Source: Gammaproteobacteria bacterium (GTDB lineage Bacteria > Pseudomonadota > Gammaproteobacteria > Pseudomonadales > Halieaceae). From it: a DNA stretch of 34,856 nt. Shown one piece after another: positions 27,024 to 34,856 of the stretch. The first letter of the stretch is position 1; the number at the start of each line of letters is the position of its first letter. The notes below the pieces were generated by a model. That model was not told where the DNA came from, searched no databases, and saw only the letters and a program-made list of their open reading frames with translations. A program made the translations under genes and the position numbers. Where the stretch lies: assembly GCA_030428835.1 (NCBI GenBank), contig JAUIEP010000038.1:1-34856 (forward strand), in the 5' to 3' direction.

Positions 27024-27470
27024 ATGAGCGAACAGGCGCAACAAAAACAACAACAGCACCGACTGATGGCCGCGATCCGCCAGTACGGCGGCGACGTGGC
27101 GGACATTCCCTTCTGGGAGGGCTGCGAGCAGGGCGTGTTCCTGCTGCATCGTTGCAACGCTTGCGGCCGCCACTACTGGCCCGCCAGTCGCTGCGTCGAG
27201 CACGGCGACCACGACATGCAGTGGGTGGAGGCCTCCGGCCGCGGTGAAGTCTATACCTACACGGTGATGCACCGTGCCTATACGCCCGACAAGAAAGACA
27301 AGGTGCCGTTCGTCATTGCGGTGGTGCAATTGCGCGAGGGGCCGTTCTACCACAGCAACATCGTCGACAGCGCCCACGACGAGGTGGCGATCGGCATGGC
27401 GGTACAGGTGGTGATGACGCCGCACGAGAGCGGTCTCACCATCCCGCAGTTCAGGCCCGCCGACGACTGA
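27024..27470 (+). CDS. DUF35 / Zn-ribbon-OB-fold protein, partner of the thiolase homologue
   Basis: A 148-residue OB-fold protein with an N-terminal rubredoxin-like zinc ribbon: Cys44 and Cys47 (CNACGRHYWP), then Cys57. The fourth position, normally Cys, seems to be His60 (CVEHGDH). The OB part has GRGEVYTYTVMHRAYTP and PFVIAVVQLREGP. Such proteins (for example ChsH2) bind SCP-x/Ltp2-type thiolases and are needed for acyl-CoA binding or retro-aldol activity. Adjacent placement to the thiolase homologue is the standard arrangement. Confidence 0.87.
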   Translation: MSEQAQQKQQQHRLMAAIRQYGGDVADIPFWEGCEQGVFLLHRCNACGRHYWPASRCVEHGDHDMQWVEASGRGEVYTYTVMHRAYTPDKKDKVPFVIAVVQLREGPFYHSNIVDSAHDEVAIGMAVQVVMTPHESGLTIPQFRPADD

Positions 27471-27525
27471 CGGGCTCAGCCGCGCGGCACGAAGATACGG
27501 GAGCAAATCACGAGGAGGATTTGTC

Positions 27526-28713
27526 ATGGCGACAGCAGCAATGCAACAGCAGGACCCCCGCAGCGGTGCTGCGGTCAAGCGCAACATCGTGGATGCGGAT
27601 GCCCACATCGATCCGCCGTACGAGATGTGGAAGGACTACCTGCCCGCCTCACAGGCGGAGAAAGCGCCCTACATCGAGAACGGCGAGGAACACGACTGGA
27701 TCGTGTTCGAGGGCAAGAAGCGCCCGGTGATGATGATTTCCAACCAGGCGGGACGCAAGGGCGAGGATTACAAGATGGTGGGGCGGCGCTCGGAGATGCG
27801 CCCGGTCTGGCTGCCCGAAACTCGGCTCGAGGACATGACCACAGACGGCATGGACGCGGCGGTGCTGTTCGGCGGCGGGCCGCTGGGCACCGCCGACCCC
27901 GACCTGTACATCGCGAGCTTCGACGCCTACAACCGCTGGCTGTGGGATTTTTGCGGTGCGGATCGCAAGCGCCTGGTGCCGGTGGGTTACGTGCCCATGC
28001 GCAATGTGGACGAGACTGTCGGCATGCTGCGCGAGCTGGGCAAACTCGGGTTCCGCACCGTGAACATCCCCGCCTTCCCGATGGACCCGGACGTGCCGAA
28101 GGCCGGGGGCTTCAGCGCCCAGGCGCTGGGCCTGACCGGCAACCCGGACGGCGAGCGCTCCTACCTGGACGCGGAGTTCGACCCGCTGTGGCAGACCGTG
28201 ACGGAACTCGACATGACGCTGACCATGCACCTCGGCGGACGCATTCCGCGCTTCGGCAACAAGCAGCACTTCCTGCCGGACCTGGTCATGAGCAAGACCG
28301 CCATGGCCGAGCCGGTCGCGATCATGGTCTTCGGCGGCCTGTTCCAGCGCTTCCCCCGCTTGCGCCTGGCCATCGTCGAGAGCGGCGTGGGCTGGATGTC
28401 GTGGATGGCGGAGTACATGGACCGCACCTGGGAGCGCCAGCGCTACTGGACCGACAGCCCGCTGACCGAAAAGCCCAGTTACTACATGGACCAGAATGTC
28501 TACGCGTCCTTCATCCACGACCGCGTGGGCATCCTCAACCGGGAGTTACCGGGTGGCAAAAACATCATGTGGTCCTCGGACTACCCGCACTCGGAGACCA
28601 CGTTCCCGAATTCCTTGCACGTGATCGCGCGCGACTTCGACGGCATTCCGGAGGCGGCCATCAACGAGATCGTCTTCGCGCGCGCGAAGCGCCTGTACCG
28701 TGTCGGTGAATAA
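27526..28713 (+). CDS. Amidohydrolase-family (ACMSD-like) metal-dependent hydrolase/decarboxylase
   Basis: A 395-residue TIM-barrel amidohydrolase of the amidohydrolase-2 group. The first metal motif is reduced to DADAHIDPP (23-31), later ligand regions include LTMHLGGR and WSSDYPHSETTFP. Relatives are hydrolases or non-oxidative decarboxylases of cyclic acids. AGGAGG a few bases before the ATG supports the start. It lies 55 bases after the DUF35 gene in the same operon. Whether it opens a ring, hydrolyses a lactone/amide or decarboxylates cannot be told. Confidence 0.85.
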   Translation: MATAAMQQQDPRSGAAVKRNIVDADAHIDPPYEMWKDYLPASQAEKAPYIENGEEHDWIVFEGKKRPVMMISNQAGRKGEDYKMVGRRSEMRPVWLPETRLEDMTTDGMDAAVLFGGGPLGTADPDLYIASFDAYNRWLWDFCGADRKRLVPVGYVPMRNVDETVGMLRELGKLGFRTVNIPAFPMDPDVPKAGGFSAQALGLTGNPDGERSYLDAEFDPLWQTVTELDMTLTMHLGGRIPRFGNKQHFLPDLVMSKTAMAEPVAIMVFGGLFQRFPRLRLAIVESGVGWMSWMAEYMDRTWERQRYWTDSPLTEKPSYYMDQNVYASFIHDRVGILNRELPGGKNIMWSSDYPHSETTFPNSLHVIARDFDGIPEAAINEIVFARAKRLYRVGE

Positions 28714-28760
28714 TCAGGCGAATGAATAATTGAACAGGCTGGCAGGTAAGGAGAACGACA

Positions 28761-29207
28761 ATGTCCGGTGACAATTCGAGCAGGTACGTGGATACAGACC
28801 TGTCCCTGCTCAACGAGGAACACGTGCGGCGCTACCGTGAAACGGGCGGCGAGGTCGGCCACATCTGGAACGGTGCGACCGCGCTGTTGCTGACGACCAC
28901 CGGCAACAAGTCGGGGGAGAAGCGGACCACACCGTTGATCTACGCGCAGGACGGCGAGGACTATGTCGTCATTGCGTCCAAGGGCGGGGCGCCCGCGCAC
29001 CCGGCCTGGTACCTCAATGTCGATAAAAATCCCGAGGTGGAGATCCAGGTCCTGGACCGTGTGATGCCGGCCACGGCGACCACGGTTACCGGCCCGGAGC
29101 GTGAACGGTTGTGGCAGGTCGCAACTGAGGTCTGGCCCAACTTCGACCAGTACGCCGAACGCACCGAGCGCGTCATCCCGGTCGTGAAGATCACGCCGCG
29201 CGACTGA
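28761..29207 (+). CDS. Nitroreductase-family deazaflavin-dependent oxidoreductase, second copy
   Basis: A 148-residue DUF385/Ddn-family protein, shorter than the copy at 18871-19386 but with the same blocks: LLLTTTGNKSGEKRTTPLIY, DYVVIASKGGAPAHPAWYLN and NPEVEIQVLDRVMPA. In the known members these build the F420-binding split barrel. The ATG has AAGGAG upstream. It sits between the amidohydrolase and kinase genes, four bases before the latter, so a redox role in the pathway is likely. Cofactor identity is unproven. Confidence 0.87.
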   Translation: MSGDNSSRYVDTDLSLLNEEHVRRYRETGGEVGHIWNGATALLLTTTGNKSGEKRTTPLIYAQDGEDYVVIASKGGAPAHPAWYLNVDKNPEVEIQVLDRVMPATATTVTGPERERLWQVATEVWPNFDQYAERTERVIPVVKITPRD

Positions 29208-29211
29208 CGGT

Positions 29212-30285
29212 ATGGCCGACGCGCCGGTGCAATCTACCGCGACGATAGAACTCACGGTTCCGGAAACGCTCGAAGGCGCGCTGGATCCAGAGTGGCTGGG
29301 CGCGGCGCTGGCGCCGTACTCGGGCGGCGCGGCTGTACAGGACGTGCAATTCACCGAGTTGGTACAGGCCATGGCGGCCAAGGCGCGCATCGCCGTAACG
29401 TTCGCATCCGAACCCGACCGCCAGCATCATTTCTGCGTGAAGGGTTTCCTCGATACCGACATCGACCGCCGCAGCGCCGGCGCGGTCACCACGCGCGAGG
29501 CGCTGTTCTACAGCCGTATCGCGCCCCATACCAGCATGCGTGTGCCGGCGTGTCCCGCCGTGGTGACCGATGCTTCCGGGCAGGCGATCATGATCATGGA
29601 GGACGTGATCGCAAACGGCGGCCGCTTCTGCGACACGCACAACCCGTTCACCGTGCAGCAGGTGCAGGACACCCTGGAACAGGTCGCGCGCCTGCACGCG
29701 GCCTCGCACCTGTTGCGTGACAATCCCTGGATCCCGCGCGGACTGGGCTGGATGGCCGAGTCGCGCAACTTCCCGCAGGACTGGATTCACGCGCAGATGC
29801 ACGACGGGCGTGGCGCCGGGTTGCCCGAGGCGACGCTGGACGGCGCCAACCTGCTCGCGGCGCTGCGCGTCATGGCCCGGTTGAGCGCCGACGGGGAGCA
29901 GGCCCTGCTGCACGGCGACACGCACATCGCCAACGTGTACACCACGGCGGACGGCCCCGGCTTCGCCGACTGGCAGTTGCTCAAGGCCGCCAACTGGGCC
30001 ATCGATGTCGCTTACCACATCAACTGCGTGCTGCCGGTCGAAGTCGCGGAGCAGCGGGAGCGGGAGCTGCTGGCGTTCTATCTCGATGCGTTGGGCCGGC
30101 ACGGTGGCCGGCCTGTCGATAACGATACGGCGTGGGAGGACTACTGCCGCGCGACGCCCTACGGCCTCTACCTGTGGGCCATCACCACCCGGGTGGACCC
30201 CGCGAAAACGCGCGAGAACTTCCGGCGCCTTGGCGCTGCGGTCACTCGCTGCGACGCCTACCGCCGCCTGGGCGTGCTCGCATAG
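29212..30285 (+). CDS. APH-fold phosphotransferase (ecdysteroid-kinase-like), copy A
   Basis: A 357-residue aminoglycoside-phosphotransferase-fold protein. The catalytic loop is HGDTHIAN (234-241), the metal motif is DWQ (253-255) in place of DFG, and Lys77 (FCVKGF) is the probable ATP-binding Lys. Sequence style is that of EcKL/FadE36-like kinases found with lipid and steroid catabolic genes, not antibiotic resistance enzymes. It may phosphorylate a hydroxylated intermediate. It is the last gene of the rightward operon and has a paralogue at 32822-33883 with the same HGDTHI loop. Confidence 0.85.
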   Translation: MADAPVQSTATIELTVPETLEGALDPEWLGAALAPYSGGAAVQDVQFTELVQAMAAKARIAVTFASEPDRQHHFCVKGFLDTDIDRRSAGAVTTREALFYSRIAPHTSMRVPACPAVVTDASGQAIMIMEDVIANGGRFCDTHNPFTVQQVQDTLEQVARLHAASHLLRDNPWIPRGLGWMAESRNFPQDWIHAQMHDGRGAGLPEATLDGANLLAALRVMARLSADGEQALLHGDTHIANVYTTADGPGFADWQLLKAANWAIDVAYHINCVLPVEVAEQRERELLAFYLDALGRHGGRPVDNDTAWEDYCRATPYGLYLWAITTRVDPAKTRENFRRLGAAVTRCDAYRRLGVLA

Positions 30286-30292
30286 ATCGCGC

Positions 30293-30312
30293 GCACAGGT
30301 TCAGGCCTGTGC
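30293..30312. terminator. Hairpin at the convergent junction
   Basis: GCACAGG (30293-30299) and CCTGTGC (30306-30312) form a perfect 7-bp stem with a 6-base loop, straddling the end of the minus-strand P450 gene. No T run follows on either strand, so it is at best a weak bidirectional terminator. Confidence 0.4.
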
Positions 30313-31509
30313 GGCGCGTTCGCAGGTGATGTCGGCGTTGCGCAATTCGTAGCTGCCCAGTTGCGCGTTCCAGCTCATGTCCGGTTCGCGCTCGAGCGTC
30401 ACGCCCGGCACGCGGAACAATGCGGCGAGGAACACGCGGGTTTCGTGCAGCGCCACCTGCCAGCCCGGGCAGGTGTGCGGCCCGTCGCCGAAGCTGAGGT
30501 AGCGACCGGTCTCCTGCTGGCGTTTGGCCCTTTCCGGGTCGACGGCGAAGGGGCAGGCGCCGGTGACCGACTCGTCGACGTTGGCGGCGCGGATGTCGAT
30601 GCCGTATTTCTCGCCGGGCGGCAGCGGGCCGTCGCCCACACCCTCCACCGGTTCATTCACGCGGCGGTGAATCATCGCCGCCACGGGCTCCAGCCGCAGG
30701 ATCTCCATCAGGATCGCGAGCTGGCCCTTGCTGTCCGCGTCGAGGAAGCGCGTGCGCAGCGCCTCGTCCTCGAACAGGTACCACGCCGCCATGATGATGA
30801 ATTCGCGTGTGGTGAGCATGCCGGCCGTGCCGTAGGTCAGGCACTCGATCACGATGGCCGGGTTACTGTAGCCCTCCGACAGGTAGAACGAGATCGCGTC
30901 GTCGCGCGGCTTGAGTTTGCGCGCCTTGATCGCGGGCCGCACATCGGCGAGGAAGAAGATGCCGACGCGGTACGCGCGCGCCAGGTTCAGCGTGAAGCGC
31001 GACAGCGCGCTGTCGCCCGCGTTGGCAATGCTGGCTTTCAGCACCTTCTGGATGCGCCGGGCGCGCGCGTCCTCGTTGCTGTCGGTCAGGCCCAGTATTT
31101 CACCGACCACCTCGATGGCCAGCGTGAAACTGAGATCCTCGAGCTTGGCGCTGCCGTCGCGCTGGAACTGCGCCAGCAGTCGCGCGGTGCAGTTCTCCAT
31201 CGTGGCCTGGTGCTGGTCGGTGATCGCCTTGGCCGACAGGAAGTGGTTGGTCTTGCGGCGCTTCTCCAGGTGGTCTTCGCCGTCCAGGAAAAACACCGGG
31301 GCGTGTTCCGGATTCTTGAAGGTGACGAGGTCCGCGCCCGCGCCGCCCTGCAGCGACGCCTTGCTGCGCAGGATCTGCCGCGCGAGCGCGGCGCCGCGCA
31401 CCCAGTGCGCCCCCTCGTCCGGCTGCGTCTCGCGCCGGGCCAGCGCCGCGGACTTGCGCCTGTCGGTGTTGTCGAGCGCGGGCTGCCCCGAGGCGGTGTG
31501 CGTTGTCAT
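30301..31509 (-). CDS. Cytochrome P450 (second of two)
   Basis: A 402-residue soluble P450 clearly different from the one at 22301. The I-helix is AGMLTT (229-234), ExxR is EILR (269-272) and the haem loop is FGDGPHTCPG (340-349) with Cys347. The Pro after Cys in place of Leu is seen in some bacterial families. It is the last gene of the minus-strand operon RuBisCO-like protein, kinase, MFS, P450, starting nine bases after the MFS stop. No redox partner is encoded nearby. Its substrate may be imported by the adjacent MFS protein. Confidence 0.93.
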   Translation of the reverse strand: MTTHTASGQPALDNTDRRKSAALARRETQPDEGAHWVRGAALARQILRSKASLQGGAGADLVTFKNPEHAPVFFLDGEDHLEKRRKTNHFLSAKAITDQHQATMENCTARLLAQFQRDGSAKLEDLSFTLAIEVVGEILGLTDSNEDARARRIQKVLKASIANAGDSALSRFTLNLARAYRVGIFFLADVRPAIKARKLKPRDDAISFYLSEGYSNPAIVIECLTYGTAGMLTTREFIIMAAWYLFEDEALRTRFLDADSKGQLAILMEILRLEPVAAMIHRRVNEPVEGVGDGPLPPGEKYGIDIRAANVDESVTGACPFAVDPERAKRQQETGRYLSFGDGPHTCPGWQVALHETRVFLAALFRVPGVTLEREPDMSWNAQLGSYELRNADITCERAAQA

Positions 31510-31518
31510 AGCGATCCT

Positions 31519-32778
31519 TCAACCGGTTTCCGGTAACTCTTGGGCGACATCGCCGGGTTCGCGTGGCTGCAGCCGCAGCGCCGGCGCCAAGGCCAGTGCG
31601 GCGATGGCCAGCGCGCAGAACGTCCAGAAGATGCCGGTGTAACTGCCCGTGAGGTCGAAGATTAAACCGAACAGCGGCGGCGTGGCCAGCAGCGCGAGGA
31701 GTATGACACCGGACAACAGCCCCATCGCCCGACCGACAATGTGCTGCCCGAATATCTTCGGTGCCAGGTAGCTCTCCATCGGCACCATGAGGCCGCCGAA
31801 CAACCCGGTGAGCGCGACGCCCAGCGCGATGACGCCGTAGCCCAGCCGCGCCTGCGTGAGGCAGGCCATGCCCAGGGCGAAGCCGCCGAGCGCGCAGAAC
31901 ATCAGCACGCGCGGGCCCAGGCGGTCGGACAACATGGCAAAGTTGATTTTCGCGATAAAGCTGCAGCCGGCGAATACCGAGATGAGGGGTGCGGCGTCGC
32001 TGGCCGTGATCCCGGTATCGATCGCCAGCGGCGCGAGGTTGGTGATCATGCCCTTCATCCCCGCCGTCACCACGGCGACCGTCGCCGCGATCATCCAGAA
32101 CGCGGGGTCGCCCAGTATCCAGCGCAGCGACACGGGGCCGGTGATGACCTCGCCGGCAACCATGGCCGGCTGCCGGCTCGCGCCGTCGGCGTAAAGGCCG
32201 CGGTCGGCCGGGTGGTTGACGACGAACAGCGCCGCGGAGACCGTCCACAGCGCGAGGATCAGCCCGAGCAACTGCAGCGCCTCGCGCCAGGGATAGGCAT
32301 CCAGCAGGCCCTGGATAATGAAGGGAAACAGGAAACCGCCCGCGGAGATCCCGGCGATGGCGATGCCGACGGCGCGGCCGCGGCGCTCGGCGAACCAGCG
32401 CGACAGCAGTACGGTGATAGCCACCGGGCCGAGCATCACGTTGGCGGGCGCGATCAGCAGCCCGAAAACCAGGAGCACCTGGTTGAAAGACGTCGTCAGC
32501 GACAGCGCGGCGTAGCCCAGGCCGAGCAGCAATCCGCCCACAACCATGATGAGCCTGAGCGAGGTGCGATCCATGAGTGCGCCGAGGGCGGGGGACAGGA
32601 CGGCGCAGGTCCCGGCCAGCACCGTCATCGCCAGCATGAGGACCATGCGGCTCGGCTGGTATTCCTGCGCGAGCGGCACGGCGATGATCGAGTAGGTCGC
32701 GGCGATCATGCCGGTCGCCGCCAGCAGCATGAAGCAGATGCCGACCTGCCGCCAGCCCGTTGAGAAAGAGTCCGTCAT
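31519..32778 (-). CDS. Major facilitator superfamily transporter
   Basis: A 419-residue MFS protein with twelve hydrophobic segments in two halves. The loop 2-3 motif is GALMDRTSLRLIMVVGG and the second half repeats it as MLSDRLGPRVLMFCALGG. Overall it resembles the monocarboxylate/oxalate:formate-type branch. It probably imports the pathway substrate or a carboxylate intermediate. It lies between kinase and P450 genes in one operon. Upstream (32779-32821) the GGTGGTA heptamer occurs twice on the minus strand. Confidence 0.9.
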   Translation of the reverse strand: MTDSFSTGWRQVGICFMLLAATGMIAATYSIIAVPLAQEYQPSRMVLMLAMTVLAGTCAVLSPALGALMDRTSLRLIMVVGGLLLGLGYAALSLTTSFNQVLLVFGLLIAPANVMLGPVAITVLLSRWFAERRGRAVGIAIAGISAGGFLFPFIIQGLLDAYPWREALQLLGLILALWTVSAALFVVNHPADRGLYADGASRQPAMVAGEVITGPVSLRWILGDPAFWMIAATVAVVTAGMKGMITNLAPLAIDTGITASDAAPLISVFAGCSFIAKINFAMLSDRLGPRVLMFCALGGFALGMACLTQARLGYGVIALGVALTGLFGGLMVPMESYLAPKIFGQHIVGRAMGLLSGVILLALLATPPLFGLIFDLTGSYTGIFWTFCALAIAALALAPALRLQPREPGDVAQELPETG

Positions 32779-32821
32779 CGCATCATGCTACCACCTAACG
32801 GTACCACCATTGCGCCTGACC

Positions 32822-33883
32822 CTACAGCCGCAGCTCCGCCAGCGCGCCCGCGCCGTCGAGTTCCACGAACGCCGCGGCAAACCGCTGCGCCAGCGCCAGC
32901 GACACCTCGCGCGACTGGTAACCGTCGGTGCCCAGCGTGGACAGCCAGATGGCGAGGCCGTAGCAGCTCGACGCCCGGTACCACAGCCAGGCCTCCTCCC
33001 GTGACGGCCGCTGGTCACCGGGCACAGCCAGGGCCGCGCGGTAACCCTCCATCAGGTCGCGCTGCGCCGCGCGCCGGTCCTCCACCGTCAACGCACTGAC
33101 CGGGAAGTAGCCGGCATCCTGTGACCAGTGCCCGCGACGCACCACCTGCCAGTCGAGGAAGCCCACCTCGCCGCCCGGCAGCAGGTAGGTGTTGCCGATG
33201 TGCGTGTCGCCGTGCAGCAGCGTGACAGGTGCGCGCGACAGCCCGCGCACGTAGCGCACCCACAGGTCGACGATCGCATCGCCCGTGAGCCGGGTGACCT
33301 CGACAGGCAGGTCACCCGCGCCGCGCTCCAGTCCGCGCGGCACGCAGCGCTGCAGTCCCACCTGCCAGCCTTTTGTGGGGCGCCAGGGTTTCACCCAGCG
33401 CAGGCGCCTGTCGCGCCACCGGCTGAAATTCCAGTAGCGGCCGTGCAGCCGCGCCAGTCCCTCCATTCCGTTCGTCACCTGTTCCACGCTCATGGGCCGC
33501 GTGGCGTCGCGCGGGTCGGCGCCGCGCTGCAACAGGTCTTCCATCACCAGCAGGAAGTCGAGGCGCAGGTAGTCGGGCTTCGCGAGGTACACCAGCGGGT
33601 GCTCCAGCGGCAGTTCGGCGCCACAGGCGAACAGGCGCGCCTCGTTGAACAGGTTGCCGTTGCGCAGGTGCACGATGCGGTGGTTCGCGGCATGCGCCTT
33701 GATGAACACGCTGGCCGGCCCTGTGCCGCGTGCGTACTCGATGTTGAAGCGCGCGCGGCGGTTGGTGCCGTCGTCGCGCGTGGCCAGTGTCACGTTCGAC
33801 ACCTGCGCCCCCGGACAACGGGCCGCGAGCGCCGCGCTCATCCAGCCCGGGGTTACGTCATGCCAGTCGTCGGGAGAGTGCAC
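32822..33883 (-). CDS. APH-fold phosphotransferase (ecdysteroid-kinase-like), copy B
   Basis: A 353-residue kinase-fold protein. The catalytic loop is HGDTHIGN (224-231), the metal motif LDWQ (243-246), and the probable ATP Lys is Lys62 (VFIKAH). It resembles copy A at 29212-30285 in length and motifs. Only six bases separate its start from the stop of the RuBisCO-like gene, so the two are coexpressed. A kinase that makes a phosphorylated substrate for the RuBisCO-like protein is an attractive but unproven idea. Confidence 0.86.
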   Translation of the reverse strand: MHSPDDWHDVTPGWMSAALAARCPGAQVSNVTLATRDDGTNRRARFNIEYARGTGPASVFIKAHAANHRIVHLRNGNLFNEARLFACGAELPLEHPLVYLAKPDYLRLDFLLVMEDLLQRGADPRDATRPMSVEQVTNGMEGLARLHGRYWNFSRWRDRRLRWVKPWRPTKGWQVGLQRCVPRGLERGAGDLPVEVTRLTGDAIVDLWVRYVRGLSRAPVTLLHGDTHIGNTYLLPGGEVGFLDWQVVRRGHWSQDAGYFPVSALTVEDRRAAQRDLMEGYRAALAVPGDQRPSREEAWLWYRASSCYGLAIWLSTLGTDGYQSREVSLALAQRFAAAFVELDGAGALAELRL

Positions 33884-33889
33884 CGACGC

Positions 33890-34856
33890 TCAGCCGCCGC
33901 AGGCATCGCGGAACGCGCGTGCGCCGGCCTCGATGCCGTCGGGGTGGTTGTCCAGCCAGGTGGCGGCGATGATCATGTAGTCGGTCGAACCGACATCCGC
34001 GGTGTACTGGGCGAGCTCGGCGGGCTGTTTGCCGCCCTGCAGGATCGGCAGGACCGCCGCGCATTCGCCCAGCGCACCCCGGCAGGCCGCGAGGAACTGC
34101 TGCGCGAGGCCCGGGTGCTGGTACGGCGTGGCGAAGGGTCCCGGGGATACCACGAGGTCGGCGCCGCCGGCGCGCTGCAGGGTGGCCATGACGGCGTCGT
34201 TGCTGCCCCATACCCCGGCGCGCGTCGTGGCATCGCCGCAGGAATTGTGCGCCAGGATGATGAGTTCGGTGCGTTGCGCCACCTCGCCGATAAAGGACAG
34301 CCCCTGCGCCGCCGGGCTCAGCAGCACGCCGTCGGCGCCCAGCGCCTGCGCCTCATCGGCCAGCCGCAGGCTCGCGCCGATGTCATCGATGATGTTCGCG
34401 AAGTACAGCTTCTTCTCCCCGGTCTGGTCCTCCACGGCTTTCTTCATCGCGACCATGCGCTCCACCCTGTCCGCGAACGGAGAGCGGTCCGTGTTGTAGG
34501 TCAGCTCATCGTCCTTGATCACGTCGAAGCCGCCGCCCAGCACTTTGCTGTTCAGCGCGAGCATCGCGTCGGTGCCCAGGCCGGAGGCGGGTCGCATGGA
34601 GCGGCAGAAGATCGGCCGGTCCGTCACACCCAGGAGCTCGCGGATGCCGCGGGCGCCGTAACGCGGTCCGGGATACCCGCTCGCGAGGCCCGCGGGGATC
34701 CGCAGGTCAACCAGGCTGGCGGCGCTGAGGAAGCCGAGCCGGTGCACCTCACCGAACACCGAGTTCCACAGGCGTGTGATGCTGCTGCCGAAGAGCCTGA
34801 CGGGATAGGCGATGGTGGCGCGGAAGGCGCGGAACACTTGCCGCGCGGGTTCGCCC
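33890..34856 (-). CDS. RuBisCO-like protein (form IV), C-terminal part; cut by window edge
   Basis: At least 322 residues of a RuBisCO large-chain superfamily protein; the frame stays open to the window end, so the N-terminal domain lies outside. The barrel is recognisable from GARGIRELLGVTDRPIFCRS, GGGFDVIKDDELTYNTDRSP (equivalent to the Lys201-Asp203-Glu204 metal site), LYFANI, ADLVVSPGPF, LPILQGGKQP and the MtnW-like ending NHPDGIEAGARAFRDA. The Lys175 position is Arg (RSMRPASGLG), Lys177 is lost, the loop-6 GKLEG stretch is absent, and the SGG of loop 7 is QGG. It should therefore not fix CO2. Metal binding seems kept, so an enolase, isomerase or decarboxylase reaction on a possibly phosphorylated substrate is likely. 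Confidence 0.85.
   Translation of the reverse strand, partial: GEPARQVFRAFRATIAYPVRLFGSSITRLWNSVFGEVHRLGFLSAASLVDLRIPAGLASGYPGPRYGARGIRELLGVTDRPIFCRSMRPASGLGTDAMLALNSKVLGGGFDVIKDDELTYNTDRSPFADRVERMVAMKKAVEDQTGEKKLYFANIIDDIGASLRLADEAQALGADGVLLSPAAQGLSFIGEVAQRTELIILAHNSCGDATTRAGVWGSNDAVMATLQRAGGADLVVSPGPFATPYQHPGLAQQFLAACRGALGECAAVLPILQGGKQPAELAQYTADVGSTDYMIIAATWLDNHPDGIEAGARAFRDACGG

Noticed and set aside
29212-33883. Aminoglycoside resistance genes
   Set aside because: The fold is APH-like, but the sequence style and the lipid-catabolic neighbours fit EcKL/FadE36-type kinases.
33890-34856. True CO2-fixing RuBisCO large subunit
   Set aside because: Lys175, Lys177, the loop-6 Lys and the SGG loop are all replaced; no small subunit or phosphoribulokinase is seen.

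Overview
The window reads as chromosomal DNA of a GC-rich, Gram-negative proteobacterium. It has outer-membrane porin and signal-peptide genes, a proteobacterial-type urea transporter and urease set, and two TGGCAC/TTGC-type sigma-54 promoters. The mix of urea genes with P450, deazaflavin-oxidoreductase-fold, CoA-transferase and thiolase/DUF35 genes resembles marine Gammaproteobacteria such as the Halieaceae/OM60 group. That placement is an inference from gene content; there is no rRNA or marker gene to settle it.

Region 1 (1-1960): a dihydrodipicolinate-reductase-like dehydrogenase, then a lower-GC higB-higA toxin-antitoxin pair. The toxin frame is complete but has ACG where the family has its ATG. 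A perfect 12-bp palindrome lies on the presumed promoter, and a hairpin closes the unit.

Region 2 (1981-14220), nitrogen from urea: a sigma-54 promoter precedes a porin, the urea ABC transporter urtABCDE, a small His-rich membrane protein, and ureD-ureA-ureB-ureC-ureE-ureF-ureG. Genes are tightly packed and many overlap by 4 nt. A strong intrinsic terminator between urtA and urtB probably lets the binding protein be made in excess. The likely flow is urea through the porin, UrtA capture, UrtBCDE import, then Ni-urease hydrolysis to ammonia.

Region 3 (14263-18784, minus strand), sensing: a 1124-residue hybrid histidine kinase whose sensor part is a whole NCS1-type nucleobase/hydantoin permease joined through an eight-cysteine module to HisKA-HATPase-REC, followed by a REC-LuxR response regulator. 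This operon has its own near-perfect sigma-54 promoter, so both it and the urea operon look nitrogen-controlled. It is the best candidate here for an undescribed signalling system.

Region 4 (18871-34856), catabolism of an unidentified, probably hydrophobic or alicyclic carbon source. The leftward arm is CoA-transferase, EthD-like protein and a deazaflavin-oxidoreductase-fold protein. The rightward arm is TetR regulator, P450, aldehyde dehydrogenase, SDR, SCP-x-type thiolase, DUF35 partner, amidohydrolase, second deazaflavin-oxidoreductase-fold protein and an APH-fold kinase. The two arms diverge from an intergenic region with two CAAC-N5-GTTG boxes, each on a predicted promoter. A convergent minus-strand operon carries a RuBisCO-like protein (cut by the window edge), a second APH-fold kinase, an MFS transporter and a second P450. 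A plausible scheme is hydroxylation, oxidation to the acid, CoA activation and side-chain cleavage by the thiolase/DUF35 pair; the kinase and RuBisCO-like protein suggest an additional phosphorylated-intermediate branch.
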